This document shows, piece by piece, positions 52,661 through 62,374 of a DNA stretch of 64,000 nt. The DNA is taken from contig OZ024837.1 of the NCBI GenBank assembly GCA_964016985.1, positions 37,144,591 to 37,208,590 on the forward strand. Direction: 5' to 3'. This DNA is from Anodontia alba (taxonomy: Eukaryota > Mollusca > Bivalvia > Lucinida > Lucinidae). Under the pieces are notes generated by a model that made no database searches, was not told where the DNA came from, and was given only the letters and a program-made list of their open reading frames with translations. Within the stretch, counting starts at the first letter, position 1. Every line of letters starts with the position of its first letter. Position numbers and translations under genes: made by a program.

Positions 52661-52949
52661 TTTTCAAGACGATTTGTCGACAAGCCTCACTCTCAAGGAC
52701 TTTTTAACAATACATCATTTTGAAGGGACACGTAAGTGAATCATGTCTGGGAAGTGGTGAATGTGTGCGGATATAAGAGACAGGGAGCAAATGTGGCTAG
52801 TCAAGTACCAATCCATTCAAATATGAGGAAGAACTGAAGAAAACAATGTCATGTTTATTTCCTTGTTCGTTTTCTGTTGTGCATTTCCTCAAACTAATAA
52901 TAGTAAAACCTCAGTGACGACATATATAGCTCCAGACTAGAGATCCCAG

Positions 52950-53985
52950 AATCGGATGTGACACCTGCTTAAAGGGCCAACCATTTGATATGAAAAAAGA
53001 AAATAAAGAAAAGATTTGTCATAATAATCGCTCCTATCCTATACGCAACCTCTCACTACTTTGTCTAAATTTAATTAAGTAAATAAAGGGATATAATTCG
53101 ACCTAAATATTTTGGATGATTATCAAAATCAAGCACGACCTCTGTGTTATACCATTCTGTAAACTCCAAATGAAATCAATGCACTCCTTCAAAAGTTACT
53201 GAGGGGAAACAATATCTTTACACTGTATTTTACCCCAATAACAAAAACTAAGTTAAAATAAAAAGGGCCATAACTTGACCAAAATTTTGCGGATGATTAC
53301 CAATATCAAACTTGACCTGTATTTTATAATGATACATGTATATATCTTTCTGCAAACTTCCAATGAAATCCATGCATCAGTGCAAATGTTATTGAGACGA
53401 AACCAATATCAATACAACAACAAAAACTAAGTTGAAAAAGGGCCAAAAAATTTTGCGGATGATTACCAGTATCAAACTTGACCTGTATTTTACAATAATA
53501 AATACCCTTTGCATATTTCTGATGCAATCCATGCATCCCTTTAGAACTTATTGAACAGAAACCGATATCTTAACTCTATAATATAAATAAATTAAGTCGA
53601 AAAAGGGCCATATCTCGGCCAAAATTTTGTGGATGATTACCAATATTGAACTTGACCTGTATTTTACAATGATATACCCTTCTGCAAACTTCTGATGAAA
53701 TCAAAGTTTCCCTTCAAAACTTATTGAACAGAGCCAATATCTTTACCCAACAACAAAAAACTAAGTAAAAAAAATAAGGCCATAATTCAGCCATAATTTG
53801 GCAGATGTTTACATATCAAATTTGACCTATATTTTACAATGATACAAACTTCTGCAGACTTCAAATGAAATCAATGCATCCCTTCAAAAGTTACTGAACA
53901 GAAATGAAAAGTCTGAGGATGACACCAACTATGCGGACAGACAACATAATCTCTAAGCGTCTGCCATGCTACGCAATCAATACAA
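52950..53985. mobile_element. Pearl/HINE-like element, 165-bp tandem array
   Basis: About five units with AAAATTTTGCGGATGATTAC, CAAACTTGACCTGTATTTTA, CTTCTGCAAACTTC, AATGAAATCCATGCATC and AAAAACTAAGTTAAAA. The 3' end is TATGCGGACAGACAACATAA without a clear hairpin. From 52661 to 52949 nothing is recognised. Confidence 0.68.
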
Positions 53986-53987
53986 TA

Positions 53988-54345
53988 AGAAGGGGTATCA
54001 ACTGAATAATTTTGTTATTTCTGCAAAAAAAAAAAAAAAATTGTGGGTACTCATTAGAAGTGCCCCTATGAGGTGCTTCTAATGAGTACCACAACATATG
54101 TTTTCACTGAGAAATAAGAAAAATATCAGAATTTCTGGGTTGAAAAAAGCACCTTATCTGGAGCTATAACTCGAACACTGATGGCTTGTTTACAACTGCC
54201 GATTCAAACTCATTTTTTAGTCCCCAAAAAATTCTTCCAATAGCTCAAGAAAACAAATAAATGTATTTGGGGATATTCTAGGTTCATTAGAATTGCCTCA
54301 TTGATGCAATTCTAATAAGTACACTCAACAATCAACATGCCATTA
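53988..54345. repeat. PAL-B MITE and a second partial copy
   Basis: 53988-54170: AAGAAGGGGTATCAACTGAA end, core TACTCATTAGAAGTGCCCCT and inverse, ACCTTATCTGGAGCTATAAC end. 54265-54340: only the core GTTCATTAGAATTGCCTCAT / GATGCAATTCTAATAAGTAC. Confidence 0.8.
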
Positions 54346-54496
54346 TTTTATACATCGAAAAGAAATCCCCATATTATCCCCATTTGCCCCCTGACCTGAT
54401 GCTATGATTGACCCTCAGTGGCTCAAACCACCCATGTCTAGAACCAAATTCCATGGTTCCAAGTTGTTCGAGATACTGTTATTTAGACTGACTCAC

Positions 54497-54665
54497 CTCT
54501 GTGATGTTCAATTCTTGTATGATGCACACGTCCTTGATGCTTGAAGGATAAACTCAGAATGTATCTCTCATCAGAGCTGTCCCGTACTAAGAATGAACCT
54601 TCTGCTTTATTCGCTAACTTGAGTTCCGCTTCTTCCCAAATCAGTGGTCCCCAGTACCAACCAAC
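54497..54665 (-). CDS. SOCS6/7-type gene, SH2-domain exon
   Basis: A 169-nt minus-strand exon; acceptor TCTCTGTTACAG, donor AGAG|GTGAGT; phase 0 in, phase 1 out, joining the last exon in a split Gly codon. It encodes VGWYWGPLIWEEAELKLANK and then GSFLVRDSSDERYILSLSF, with the FLVR arginine that contacts phosphotyrosine, and HTRIEHHRG in the later beta strands. GWYWGP with this FLVRDSS context is typical of SOCS6/7. The surrounding open frame extends beyond both splice sites, but those extensions are intronic. The introns on either side are about 4.0 and 4.3 kb, packed with MITEs. Confidence 0.93.
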
Positions 54666-54821
54666 CTGTAACAGAGAATTAGTGCTGTTACTGATGATCA
54701 ATTATAATCATTCATCAGTCACTTTTGCCTCTTGTGACTGATAATCGGAAAGCATTTTTAAAGTAGTCTAGACTAATCAGAATATTTTAGTTTAAGAATT
54801 TTTTCTCAATTTCTATTTTAA

Positions 54822-55058
54822 CCCTTAAAGCGCCAGTCACAACTATTGTCGTCTGCTTTGTCATCTGCTTGTGATTTTAAAAGTCATTTTTGCAAACAGT
54901 GTGGACCCAGATCAGACTGCTTCTCTAGGAGCAGTCTGATCTGAGTCCACACTGTTTGCCGGTATGCAAAAATAGATTTTAAAAGTTTGCAAGAATATTC
55001 AGCAGACGACATAAACAGACGACATTTTCAGATGCAGTTTTTCTTGGCGCTTTAAGGG
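54822..55058. repeat. TTAA-C MITE, full length
   Basis: TTAA at 54818-54821 and 55059-55062. Ends CCCTTAAAGCGCCAGTCACA and TTTTCTTGGCGCTTTAAGGG. Core CAGTGTGGACCCAGATCAG and inverse around CTTCTCTAGGAG. Confidence 0.92.
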
Positions 55059-55184
55059 TTAACAGGCAAGTTGTAAAAAATGAAATACTAAGCTGTCTAT
55101 TTGTGTCTTTGTGGTCAATAAACGTGAAGAAACTTGATAAAATAGCCTGAAATAAGGCACTGAAAACCATGACAACATACATGT

Positions 55185-55346
55185 ATGCTGTGGTAGTGGT
55201 ACTCATTAGAAGTGCCTTGTTGAGGTATTTCTAATGAGTACAAATAACAGTGAGGTGCTTCTAATGAGTACCCACAACATTTGTTTTCATAGAGAAAAAA
55301 GAAAAATATTATCTGGATACCCCTTTTATCAATCTGGAGCTATGAA
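55185..55346. repeat. PAL-B MITE with duplicated arm
   Basis: TACTCATTAGAAGTGCCTTG pairs with GGTATTTCTAATGAGTAC, and the right arm is repeated (GTGAGGTGCTTCTAATGAG). Ends in ATCTGGAGCTATG. Confidence 0.75.
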
Positions 55347-55406
55347 TAAGCACCTGGAAGATTGCTAAAATAAGAATGAATATATTTTCTACAAGTCAAC
55401 TATTAA

Positions 55407-55642
55407 CCCTTAAAGTGCCAAGAAAACCTGCATCTGAAAATGTCGTCTGTTTATGTCGTCTGCTCAATATTCTTGCAAACTCTTCAAACCTATTTTTGCA
55501 TACAGGCAAACAGTGTGGAACCAGATCAGACTGCTCCTAAAGGAGCAGTCTGATCTGGGTCCACACTGTTTGCAGAAGTGACTTTTAAGTAACCAGCAGA
55601 AGACAAAGCAGACGACAATAGTTGTGACTGGCGCTTTAAGGG
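55407..55642. repeat. TTAA-C MITE, full length, inverse orientation
   Basis: TTAA at 55403-55406 and 55643-55646. Ends CCCTTAAAGTGCCAAGAAAA and GTGACTGGCGCTTTAAGGG. Confidence 0.92.
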
Positions 55643-55694
55643 TTAATGGATGATCAGTTGGTTTGACAAAAGTATTGATCGACTATGAAATTCT

Positions 55695-55938
55695 GGGTCC
55701 AGTTGTTCAATGCGTCGTTAGCTTAACGAGCTTGTTAAGGGTCATTTCGTTAACTGTTTTAGCGGATTCAATACACAATATTCTGATATTTTTTGCTGAA
55801 AAAATGTGAGTAGCTTTTGCACTGCAAAAGCTACTCACATTTTTTCGGCAAAAAATTTCAGCATATTTGTGTATCACTCAATATAAATTTTAACGAATCG
55901 TTAACTAACGATGTCGTTAGCTTTGAACAACTGGGCCC
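55695..55938. repeat. PAL-A MITE, full length
   Basis: GGGTCCAGTTGTTCAATGCG ... TTTGAACAACTGGGCCC; centre GAGTAGCTTTTGCACTGC with a perfect inverse. Confidence 0.9.
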
Positions 55939-56166
55939 TGGCTGATTCTCAACATTAAACAGAAGGAATAACATGTCGGAGTTTATGCCCTTTGTGGGTG
56001 CTTAGTGGCACTCTTCCATAAGAAATGACATCAAAGTACACAGGAACCTATTTGTAAGATGGTTCATTATAAGACGGTTTTGGATATAAGACGGTTTAAA
56101 AGTGGACCCCAATAGTTTTGAATCCAAACAAAAATGTACTGATTATATAGAAAAATGACCCTTTAT

Positions 56167-56955
56167 TAAGGCTGGCTAATCAGAGTTTGTTTGTGTTGAG
56201 GTTTTACTGCCCAGTCAACCCAATGGGGTCATGTCGAGCGTGGTTAGTTTACCTAACCAAACGTTTACTGGGCAGGCTTAGTCCTTTAAGCGGTTAACCA
56301 GTATTGTGCAAATTCTTTCGCCAGAAATTGACAACTGCCTTTCTTGAATCAGCGAAAGGAGAGAATGACCGTAGAAATTATTTCATGATTAATCTCCACG
56401 AAAGACTGTTGCTGACCTCGGCAGGGGTCGAATCTGTGACCTCCTGGTCTCCAGTCAGACGTGCATCCAACTGAGCCACTGAGGCCGGCCTGGCTAATCA
56501 GAGCTGAAAAGATAATCTATTATCAGTCCTGCCATTGTGATCGATAATCGATTAGTAATCACTGAAGATTTGGTCATAATTTTTTCTCTTTCTGAGCATG
56601 ACTCTTATCATATGTTATACATATACTTTACTGTATGCATTTGGTCAGACAGACCTGAGCAAACAGTGTAGACCCAGATGAGATGCCGCAAAATGCGGTG
56701 TCTCATCAGGGTCTACACTGTTTGCCACTCATCCAGCTATTTTAGACACAACATTGGGTAGTAAATTGTACTTGTTCAAATTTGAGATAAACTATGGTAA
56801 GGAGTTGAGGTGTCTGAATACTAAGGGTAAATAAGGTAAAGTAACAGACACAGAAATCAAATGATCGATTATTAGCACATCTATAACGATAATCATTTTT
56901 GTGGAATTTATTGATCAATTAATCGATTATACAATGATTAATTGTGCCAGCCTTA
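56167..56955. mobile_element. hAT-1 element (789 bp) carrying SINE-1
   Basis: Flanked by CCCTTTAT (56159-56166) and CCATTTAT (56956-56963), 8 bp with one mismatch. Ends TAAGGCTGGCTAATCAGAG and TTAATTGTGCCAGCCTTA. The interior matches 16836-17281 including the CAGTGTAGACCCAGATGAG core. A SINE-1 lies 19 bp inside the left end. Confidence 0.9.
56186..56490 (-). repeat. SINE-1, near full length, in hAT-1
   Basis: 13-bp perfect duplication TGGCTAATCAGAG (56173-56185 and 56491-56503). Minus head GGCCGGCCTCAGTGGCTCAG and a drifted B box (GATTCGACCCC). Confidence 0.95.
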
Positions 56956-57073
56956 CCATTTATGGTTATTTTTCTCTTATAATCTATAGATTTTTGTTTG
57001 GCTACAACACTGTTGTCTAGCTAAAATGGTTTTTGCTTTGGATCCCAATAATAGTGTTATAAAGAGGATGTGG

Positions 57074-58171
57074 CAAGGTTGGCAAAATGCCAGCAAATAT
57101 GAGTATTTTCCATGCCGGTGGTATTTACCGGTAAATACCGGCAAATACTGGTAAATGCCGGCAAATACTGGAAATTGGCATTTACCACCCTGGAAGTAAG
57201 ACAAAACCCTACCCTCAGTATCAACCTATGGACAATGTCTGTAATAGGGGCTACATAGTTGACTTAGTATTTACATTATACTGATTGCAGTTTAACTCTG
57301 GTTTAAGTTTACTTTAATATTAAATTCAGTTAAGTGAAATCTAGAGAAAAAAAAGCCTGACTTCCAGGGTATATCAGGTTTGAAGCCATACTATAACTCA
57401 AGCCTTACCTATGACACCTTTTTACTTTCACCTAGACTTATTGTCTATATGCATTCATTTATGACATCTTGCCCCTGACTATCAAGTACCCTCTTGAACA
57501 AACAATTGTCCTGGGATTTGTTGTTTTAGCAATTAGACCATACAGGTAGTCTTGCTAATTACATGTACACTAAAACTCCTTAAAATTTTGAATATAGTAA
57601 AGTGATGTAAATATCCTAAACTTTGCAAAACATACTTTTACCATACAGAAGTGTGTTTAAAAGATGCAGATGGCCTGGCAAACATTTAAGATCCTGATCA
57701 GACTGTTCAGTATGATCTTGGTCTGCTCTTTTTGACATGGTCTGCCAGCACAAAAACTTAGGGTCATTATGGTAAATGTCAGTGGCCAGGTGCACAGGTG
57801 AATTTCTACTATTGAGATAAAGCCCTACATGATTTTTTTTTTAATTAAAGACCATTTGTTGCTTAAATAATTTCAAAATTTTTGTCTTAGATTCACTTTT
57901 CGGCAGTGTTACATGTTTATATTGAGATTTCTTCTATTCTTCAGGGTGGTAACCTTATATAATTAATGATTTTAACATTCTTACTCATCTAGTTTGCTTA
58001 TACTATTTCAATGCAACTGGTTTAAAGACTTCTGCAGTTTTTTAAGGCCAAAAAAATTTCAATTTGCCGGTATTTGCCAGTATTTGCCACTTGAGGAGTA
58101 TTTTCCAGACCGGTAAATACTGGCAAATGCCACTGGTAAATACCGGGGGTGGAATTTGCCGCCCAACCTTG
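57074..58171. mobile_element. hAT-2 element (1,098 bp)
   Basis: Perfect 8-bp duplication GGATGTGG (57066-57073 and 58172-58179). Ends CAAGGTTGGCAAAATGCC and GGAATTTGCCGCCCAACCTTG. Each subterminal region has clustered TACCGGTAAA / AATACTGG repeats in inverted order. No transposase frame. Confidence 0.9.
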
Positions 58172-58562
58172 GGATGTGGTGTACAGGTAAATCACTTCAC
58201 TTGTAGCCAATCAATGTTTGAGTTGTACTTACATGTATGACGGTCACTGACTGGTTATCCAGTACCAACAAACAGTAAATATGGAGTGAGAAATTAAATT
58301 CAAAGTACATGTAACTACATCTATCTTATTTAAAATATTTGACTGAGACATACATGTAATTTATCATAAAATCAAACTAGAGCTAAAATTTTATCTCATT
58401 TTGACAACAATTGGACCCTATGAAGAGAGATACAAACAAAATATACAGTCAGTTGACTTATTTCCCACAATGCAAAATTGTGACATCACCAGCAAAGTGA
58501 AAAGAGCTGTTGGATTCCAGCAAACAGAAAATCACAAAAGCTGAAAATACTTATCCATACAA

Positions 58563-58757
58563 TTTCATAGCTCTAGTTAAGGTGCTTATTCAATCCAAAA
58601 GTGTTGATATTTTTCTTATTTCTCCAAGAAAACATATGTTGAGGTACTCATTAGAAGTGCCTCACCGAGGTACTTCTAATGAGTACCCACAACATAGGTT
58701 TTCATGGAGAAAGAAGAAAAATATTAACCTGATACCCATTCTTATCTAGGCCTATGA
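58563..58757. repeat. PAL-B MITE, full length
   Basis: TTCATAGCTCTAGTTAAGGT and CATTCTTATCTAGGCCTATG ends; core GTACTCATTAGAAGTGCCTC and inverse around ACCGAGG. This is the clearest full copy of the family. The stretch 58184-58560 before it shows no feature. Confidence 0.88.
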
Positions 58758-58764
58758 TACATTT

Positions 58765-58980
58765 GTGTACAGGTAGTTCCTGATAAGACACTTTTTTCAG
58801 CCAAAAGGTTTGGATATTTTTCTTATCTCTGCATCAAAACATATATTATGGGTACTCATTAGATGCACCTTGCTAAGGCGGGCAAAGCCTTTCTAAAGAA
58901 TACCGACAACATCTAGTTTCGTCAAGAAATAAGAAAATTATTAGGCAGATACCTCCTCTTGTCTGGGGCCTTGCATATCA
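58765..58980. repeat. PAL-B MITE
   Basis: Starts TTTGTGTACAGGTAGTTCCT; core ATTATGGGTACTCATTAGAT and a diverged right arm TTTCTAAAGAATACCGACAA. It ends within about 15 bp of the SOCS exon donor. Confidence 0.72.
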
Positions 58981-58993
58981 CAAATATACTCAC

Positions 58994-59043
58994 ATCTTTG
59001 AGTTGCCTCATACTTTCCATGAAGTCTTTGTAACAGGATGAAG
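58994..59043 (-). CDS. SOCS6/7-type gene, exon before SH2
   Basis: A 50-nt minus-strand exon with acceptor TGTATTTTCAG and consensus donor AAAGAT|GTGAGT. It enters in phase 1 and leaves in phase 0, in frame with the SH2 exon. It encodes SSCYKDFMESMRQLKD after a split codon, and the joined protein reads MRQLKD-VGWYWGP, the usual short helix before SH2 in SOCS6/7. Upstream exons (the long, poorly conserved N-terminal region) were not found between 59046 and the right edge. Confidence 0.85.
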
Positions 59044-59116
59044 CTGAAAATACATCATCACAAGATAAGGCAAAATACAAAAAAATATACAATGTAGGTG
59101 TTTAGGGTAACATGTT

Positions 59117-59330
59117 TGTTTGTGTGTTTGTGTTGAGGTTTTATCGCCCAGTCAACCCAATGGGGTCATGTCGAGCGAGCTCAGTTTACCTAGCCACATG
59201 TTTACTGGGCAGGCTTAGTCCTCTGTGGTTAACTTAGAGGACTAAGCCTGCCCAGTAAACTTGCCTGCCCAGTATCTTCACATTCTTTCACCAGAAACTG
59301 ACAACTGCCCTTCTTGAATCAGCGGAAGGG
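59117..59330 (-). repeat. SINE-1, head-truncated, with internal fold-back
   Basis: 11-bp perfect duplication GGTAACATGTT (59106-59116 and 59331-59341). Within it GCCTGCCCAGTAAAC and the inverse GTTTACTGGGCAGGC lie side by side (about 59200-59262), an inverted duplication absent from other copies. Confidence 0.9.
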
Positions 59331-59341
59331 GGTAACATGTT

Positions 59342-59790
59342 AGAAAAAGACAGCTAGAGAATTATACCATAATTACCAAATATGTTTAGACTTCGCACAG
59401 ACTTCACAAAATTTTACCAAGTCTGTTTGGCTATCCTTAGATGTGCCTAAAAGACTTTTTAAAGTACTGATAGAATGACAGTGTAGACACTGATCAAAAT
59501 GCTCCTGTACACTGTTTGCTCAGATCTATGTGTCCAAATATTTAGCAGAAATATTTCATCCTATTAAAACATGAAAACAATTTGCTAGGTTTCACCAGGA
59601 AAAGTAGGAAGGTAGGGTTATCCTATTCCTAAACACGCATATTTTTTTATTTGGCCTAAGAACAGTTCAACTGGAGCTTGTTTTGATACAAAAGCATAAG
59701 CCCCACCCTCACCCACCACACACACAGCATTGGTTTATATGCAGAAGATTTATTTGTATGAATAATGAATCTACATGTATATCAATTATT
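59342..59790. repeat. PAL-K-like remnant, else nothing
   Basis: GACAGTGTAGACACTGATCA near 59479 and TACACTGTTTGCTCAG near 59509 resemble a degraded PAL-K core. The rest is AT-rich without recognised features. Confidence 0.45.
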
Positions 59791-59794
59791 TAAA

Positions 59795-60007
59795 CCCTTA
59801 CCATGCTGAATAAATTAAGATGCCATGCCCATTTCTAATTGTCAGCCAATCAGATAGCTTTATCCAGGTTACTGATACAAATTCAAATACTAAAAGACAA
59901 ACAGTGCTGATCCAGATACATTGCATGTTGGCATCTTCAGAAGCTAACTGATCTGGATCTACACTGTTTGCAAAGGCAGGGCACATCTGGATTCAGCAGG
60001 ATCAGGG
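59795..60007. repeat. TTAA-D MITE
   Basis: Ends CCCTTACCATGCTGAATAAA and CAGCAGGATCAGGG-TTAA; core GATCTGGATCTACACTGT. Confidence 0.85.
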
Positions 60008-60155
60008 TTAACTTGATTCTTACTATCTGCACATTGCCTGATGACATTTTATTTATTTATTTTTTTTTTTATCAAGTTTCATGAATATACCCTCAATGGT
60101 TTCAATGTTACGGAGGGGGTCATGAAAAAATTTACAAAGCGGCAATCATGGTTAA

Positions 60156-60694
60156 AGGCTCCATATGCCTCAAAATAGATGTTTTTTTGTTTTTTTTTTA
60201 TCCAAGAAAGCTTTAATAAATTGATATATGCTATTAATACGATCATCAAATGTGGAATCTGACAGCCTGTAAAATTTCAGTTAGTCTCTCTTTTTTGAAC
60301 TGGATTAAACATGTCAAAAATAAAATGATTTTATTGCATCTCTGAATTAACATTAGCAACATTAATTCAGTTCTCTGCTGCAAAAGTGTGACTTTGAATA
60401 ATAAAAAAAAGTGGGAGGGTGAATAGTTATATATAACCCCACTAAGAACCCCATAAAACTGGAAGAAAACCATGTTCTCCGAATGCATACACATTTTACA
60501 AACACAACCTCAAACAGATACGCCGGGCTCCAGCCCGGCGTAAATAAAAAACCATTTCATTTCAAGAACGAGACACTAAATGATATTTTAATGGCTGTCA
60601 GATGCCACATTTTATGATTGCATTAATACCATATATCAATTCATTTAACCTTTCTTGGATAATAAAATGTCTATTTTTGAGGAATATGGAGACT
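60156..60694. repeat. TTAA-F MITE with extra central segment
   Basis: TTAA at 60152-60155 and 60695-60698; ends AGGCTCCATATGCCTCAAAA and TTTTGAGGAATATGGAGACT. About 180 bp at 60361-60545, including ACGCCGGGCTCCAGCCCGGCG, is absent from other copies. Confidence 0.85.
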
Positions 60695-60944
60695 TTAACA
60701 ATGAAAATAGTTATGATTCTTATTCTTTGCATGTCAGATGATATCATCAATGGTTTTTAAAAGTTATGGAGCAGACAAGTTAGTCCATATGAAAAATTAA
60801 CAAAGATGCATAAGTCTCTGAAAAATGACAAACAAGTTACAGTTCTTGATCTTGGCATACTGTTCGATGATGCTTTATATTTGTACAAAATTTTGTGAAA
60901 ATGTCTTCAATACTTATAAAGTAAATGAAATTCTTTTCTTTACT

Positions 60945-61270
60945 CTTAGCATGCTGGGAAAAAAATTTAAGCGTACAACATTTTGAAATATTTTTCTTAT
61001 TTTACCCAGAAAATAGGACAAATAGGCTTTGACATTTCATGCAAATTGTCTCCTCAGGAGATGTCAAAGACTACTTTCTAGATGGAGACAATTTGCATGA
61101 ATGTCAAAGCCTTTTTCTTTCTAGAAAATGGGCTTTTGACATTTCATGCAAATATCTCCACAGAAAACAATTTATATGAAATGCCATAGCTTATTTTCTG
61201 AGGAAAATAAGAAAAAACATCATCAAATTGCGGTCTGTTGAATTAGCCAAGAGTGGTGAAGAGTAAGAAT
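60945..61270. repeat. PAL-L MITE, duplicated core
   Basis: TTAGCATGCTGGGAAAAAAA left end. Several GACATTTCATGCAAATTGTC-type arms in both orientations (61030-61190). Right end TTGAATTAGCCAAGAGTGG. From 60699 to 60944 nothing is recognised. Confidence 0.7.
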
Positions 61271-61289
61271 ACTCTTAACCTACTCTTAA

Positions 61290-61484
61290 CCCTCGTCCTG
61301 CTTAATAAATTAAGATGCCACACCCATTTCTGATTTTCAGCCAATCAGATTACTTGATCCAAATTAATGAAATAAGTTCACATACTGAATGGCAAACAGT
61401 GCAGATCCAAATCAGATGGCTTCTCCAGAATCTACGTACACTGTTTGCAAAGGCAGGATATATCCGGGTCCAGCAGGACAAGGG
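61290..61484. repeat. TTAA-D MITE
   Basis: TTAA at 61286-61289 and 61485-61488. Ends CCCTCGTCCTGCTTAATAAA and CCAGCAGGACAAGGG. Confidence 0.88.
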
Positions 61485-61494
61485 TTAACCTACT

Positions 61495-61780
61495 CGTTTT
61501 TGAAATGTTTCAAATACTAGGGAGGCAACTTCCTGATATAGAAGTTGTCTCCCTTTGGCTGCAAATATTTCAGATGAATCCATTCACCTTAATGGGACGA
61601 TACTCTTTCAGTGATTTGTTACAAGGGAGAAAACCTTTGTGATTTCCTGTTTGCTTTCCTGAACATAATCCCCTTCTGAAAAGGGGTCAACTCTAAAAGG
61701 AAAGAATTTGCTCCCAAGGGGCACAAATTCTTTCCTTTAAGAGTACCTGTAGACCCCTTTTCAGATGGGAATAAAAACAG
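61495..61780. repeat. TTAA-M MITE, degraded
   Basis: Centre AAAAGGAAAGAATTTGCTCC with its inverse GCACAAATTCTTTCCTTTAA, flanked by GAACATAATCCCCTTCTGAA. Ends not resolved. Confidence 0.65.
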
Positions 61781-61799
61781 TTTGGAAAAAAAAGGGTCT

Positions 61800-62290
61800 C
61801 CTATGAAATAAAGAGTATCTATTCTATATTTATGATTATAATGATGATGTGTTCAGGTTTAACTGCGCATTAACCCACGAGGGTCATTGACATTTGTGTC
61901 TAAATGGTGTACTAACTTGGTTTTGCGATGAAACTGCTATAATGGTACATGTAAGTCAAATGCATAAAATGTAAAACTAGAACAAATTTAAAAATTAAAA
62001 AAGTTGTATTTTGTTAAAAAGATTGATGTGTTTTAAAAACATAATTGTGTTATCAACTGGTACATGTACATGTATATCTTCAAATAAGTATCTTACATGT
62101 AGGTCTTTTGTTTGGAAAAAATGACGTTGCACACGAGAATTCAATGCAGTTGATCAGAAAGTATTTCACCATAAAAGGTTCATTACAGCTTATACAAAGT
62201 GGCTGAGCTTCTTGTTTGAGTAGATAAGAATGGGTGAGTCTAGTATGACCTATATGTAGACGAGTACGAACCTATTCCACATGTATGAGC
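61800..62290 (-). pseudogene. Non-LTR retrotransposon 3' coding fragment
   Basis: On the minus strand 62100-62270 reads RLHIGHTRLTHSYLLKQEAQ, then PLCISCNEPFMVKYFLINC, a degraded form of the C-terminal region of jockey/CR1-like LINEs (RIGHTRLTH..., C-x2-C, then usually VKHIL-x-C). His of the VKH position is Tyr here. AT-rich 3' sequence follows, with ATGATGAT-like repeats near 61845. Truncated at the 5' side near 62290. Confidence 0.75.
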
Positions 62291-62374
62291 TATGTTTTCA
62301 GATGACTCAAATCTATTTATTTGAAAGTATTTAAAGTCACAAATGACACAAAGGAAAATAATAAAACAATGGAT

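Larger units (their letters stand above)
56045..58183. repeat. TA-N MITE carrying two hAT insertions
   Basis: TA-N sequence is found in three blocks: about 56060-56166 (TTATAAGACGGTTTTGGATA), 56956-57073 (CATTTATGGTTATTTTTCTC to AAGAGGATGTGG) and 58172-58183 (GGATGTGGTGTA). Between them lie hAT-1 and hAT-2. The left terminus is eroded. Confidence 0.88.

Noticed and set aside
54541..54741. 66-codon plus-strand frame over the SH2 exon
   Set aside because: It is the antisense shadow of the SOCS SH2 exon.
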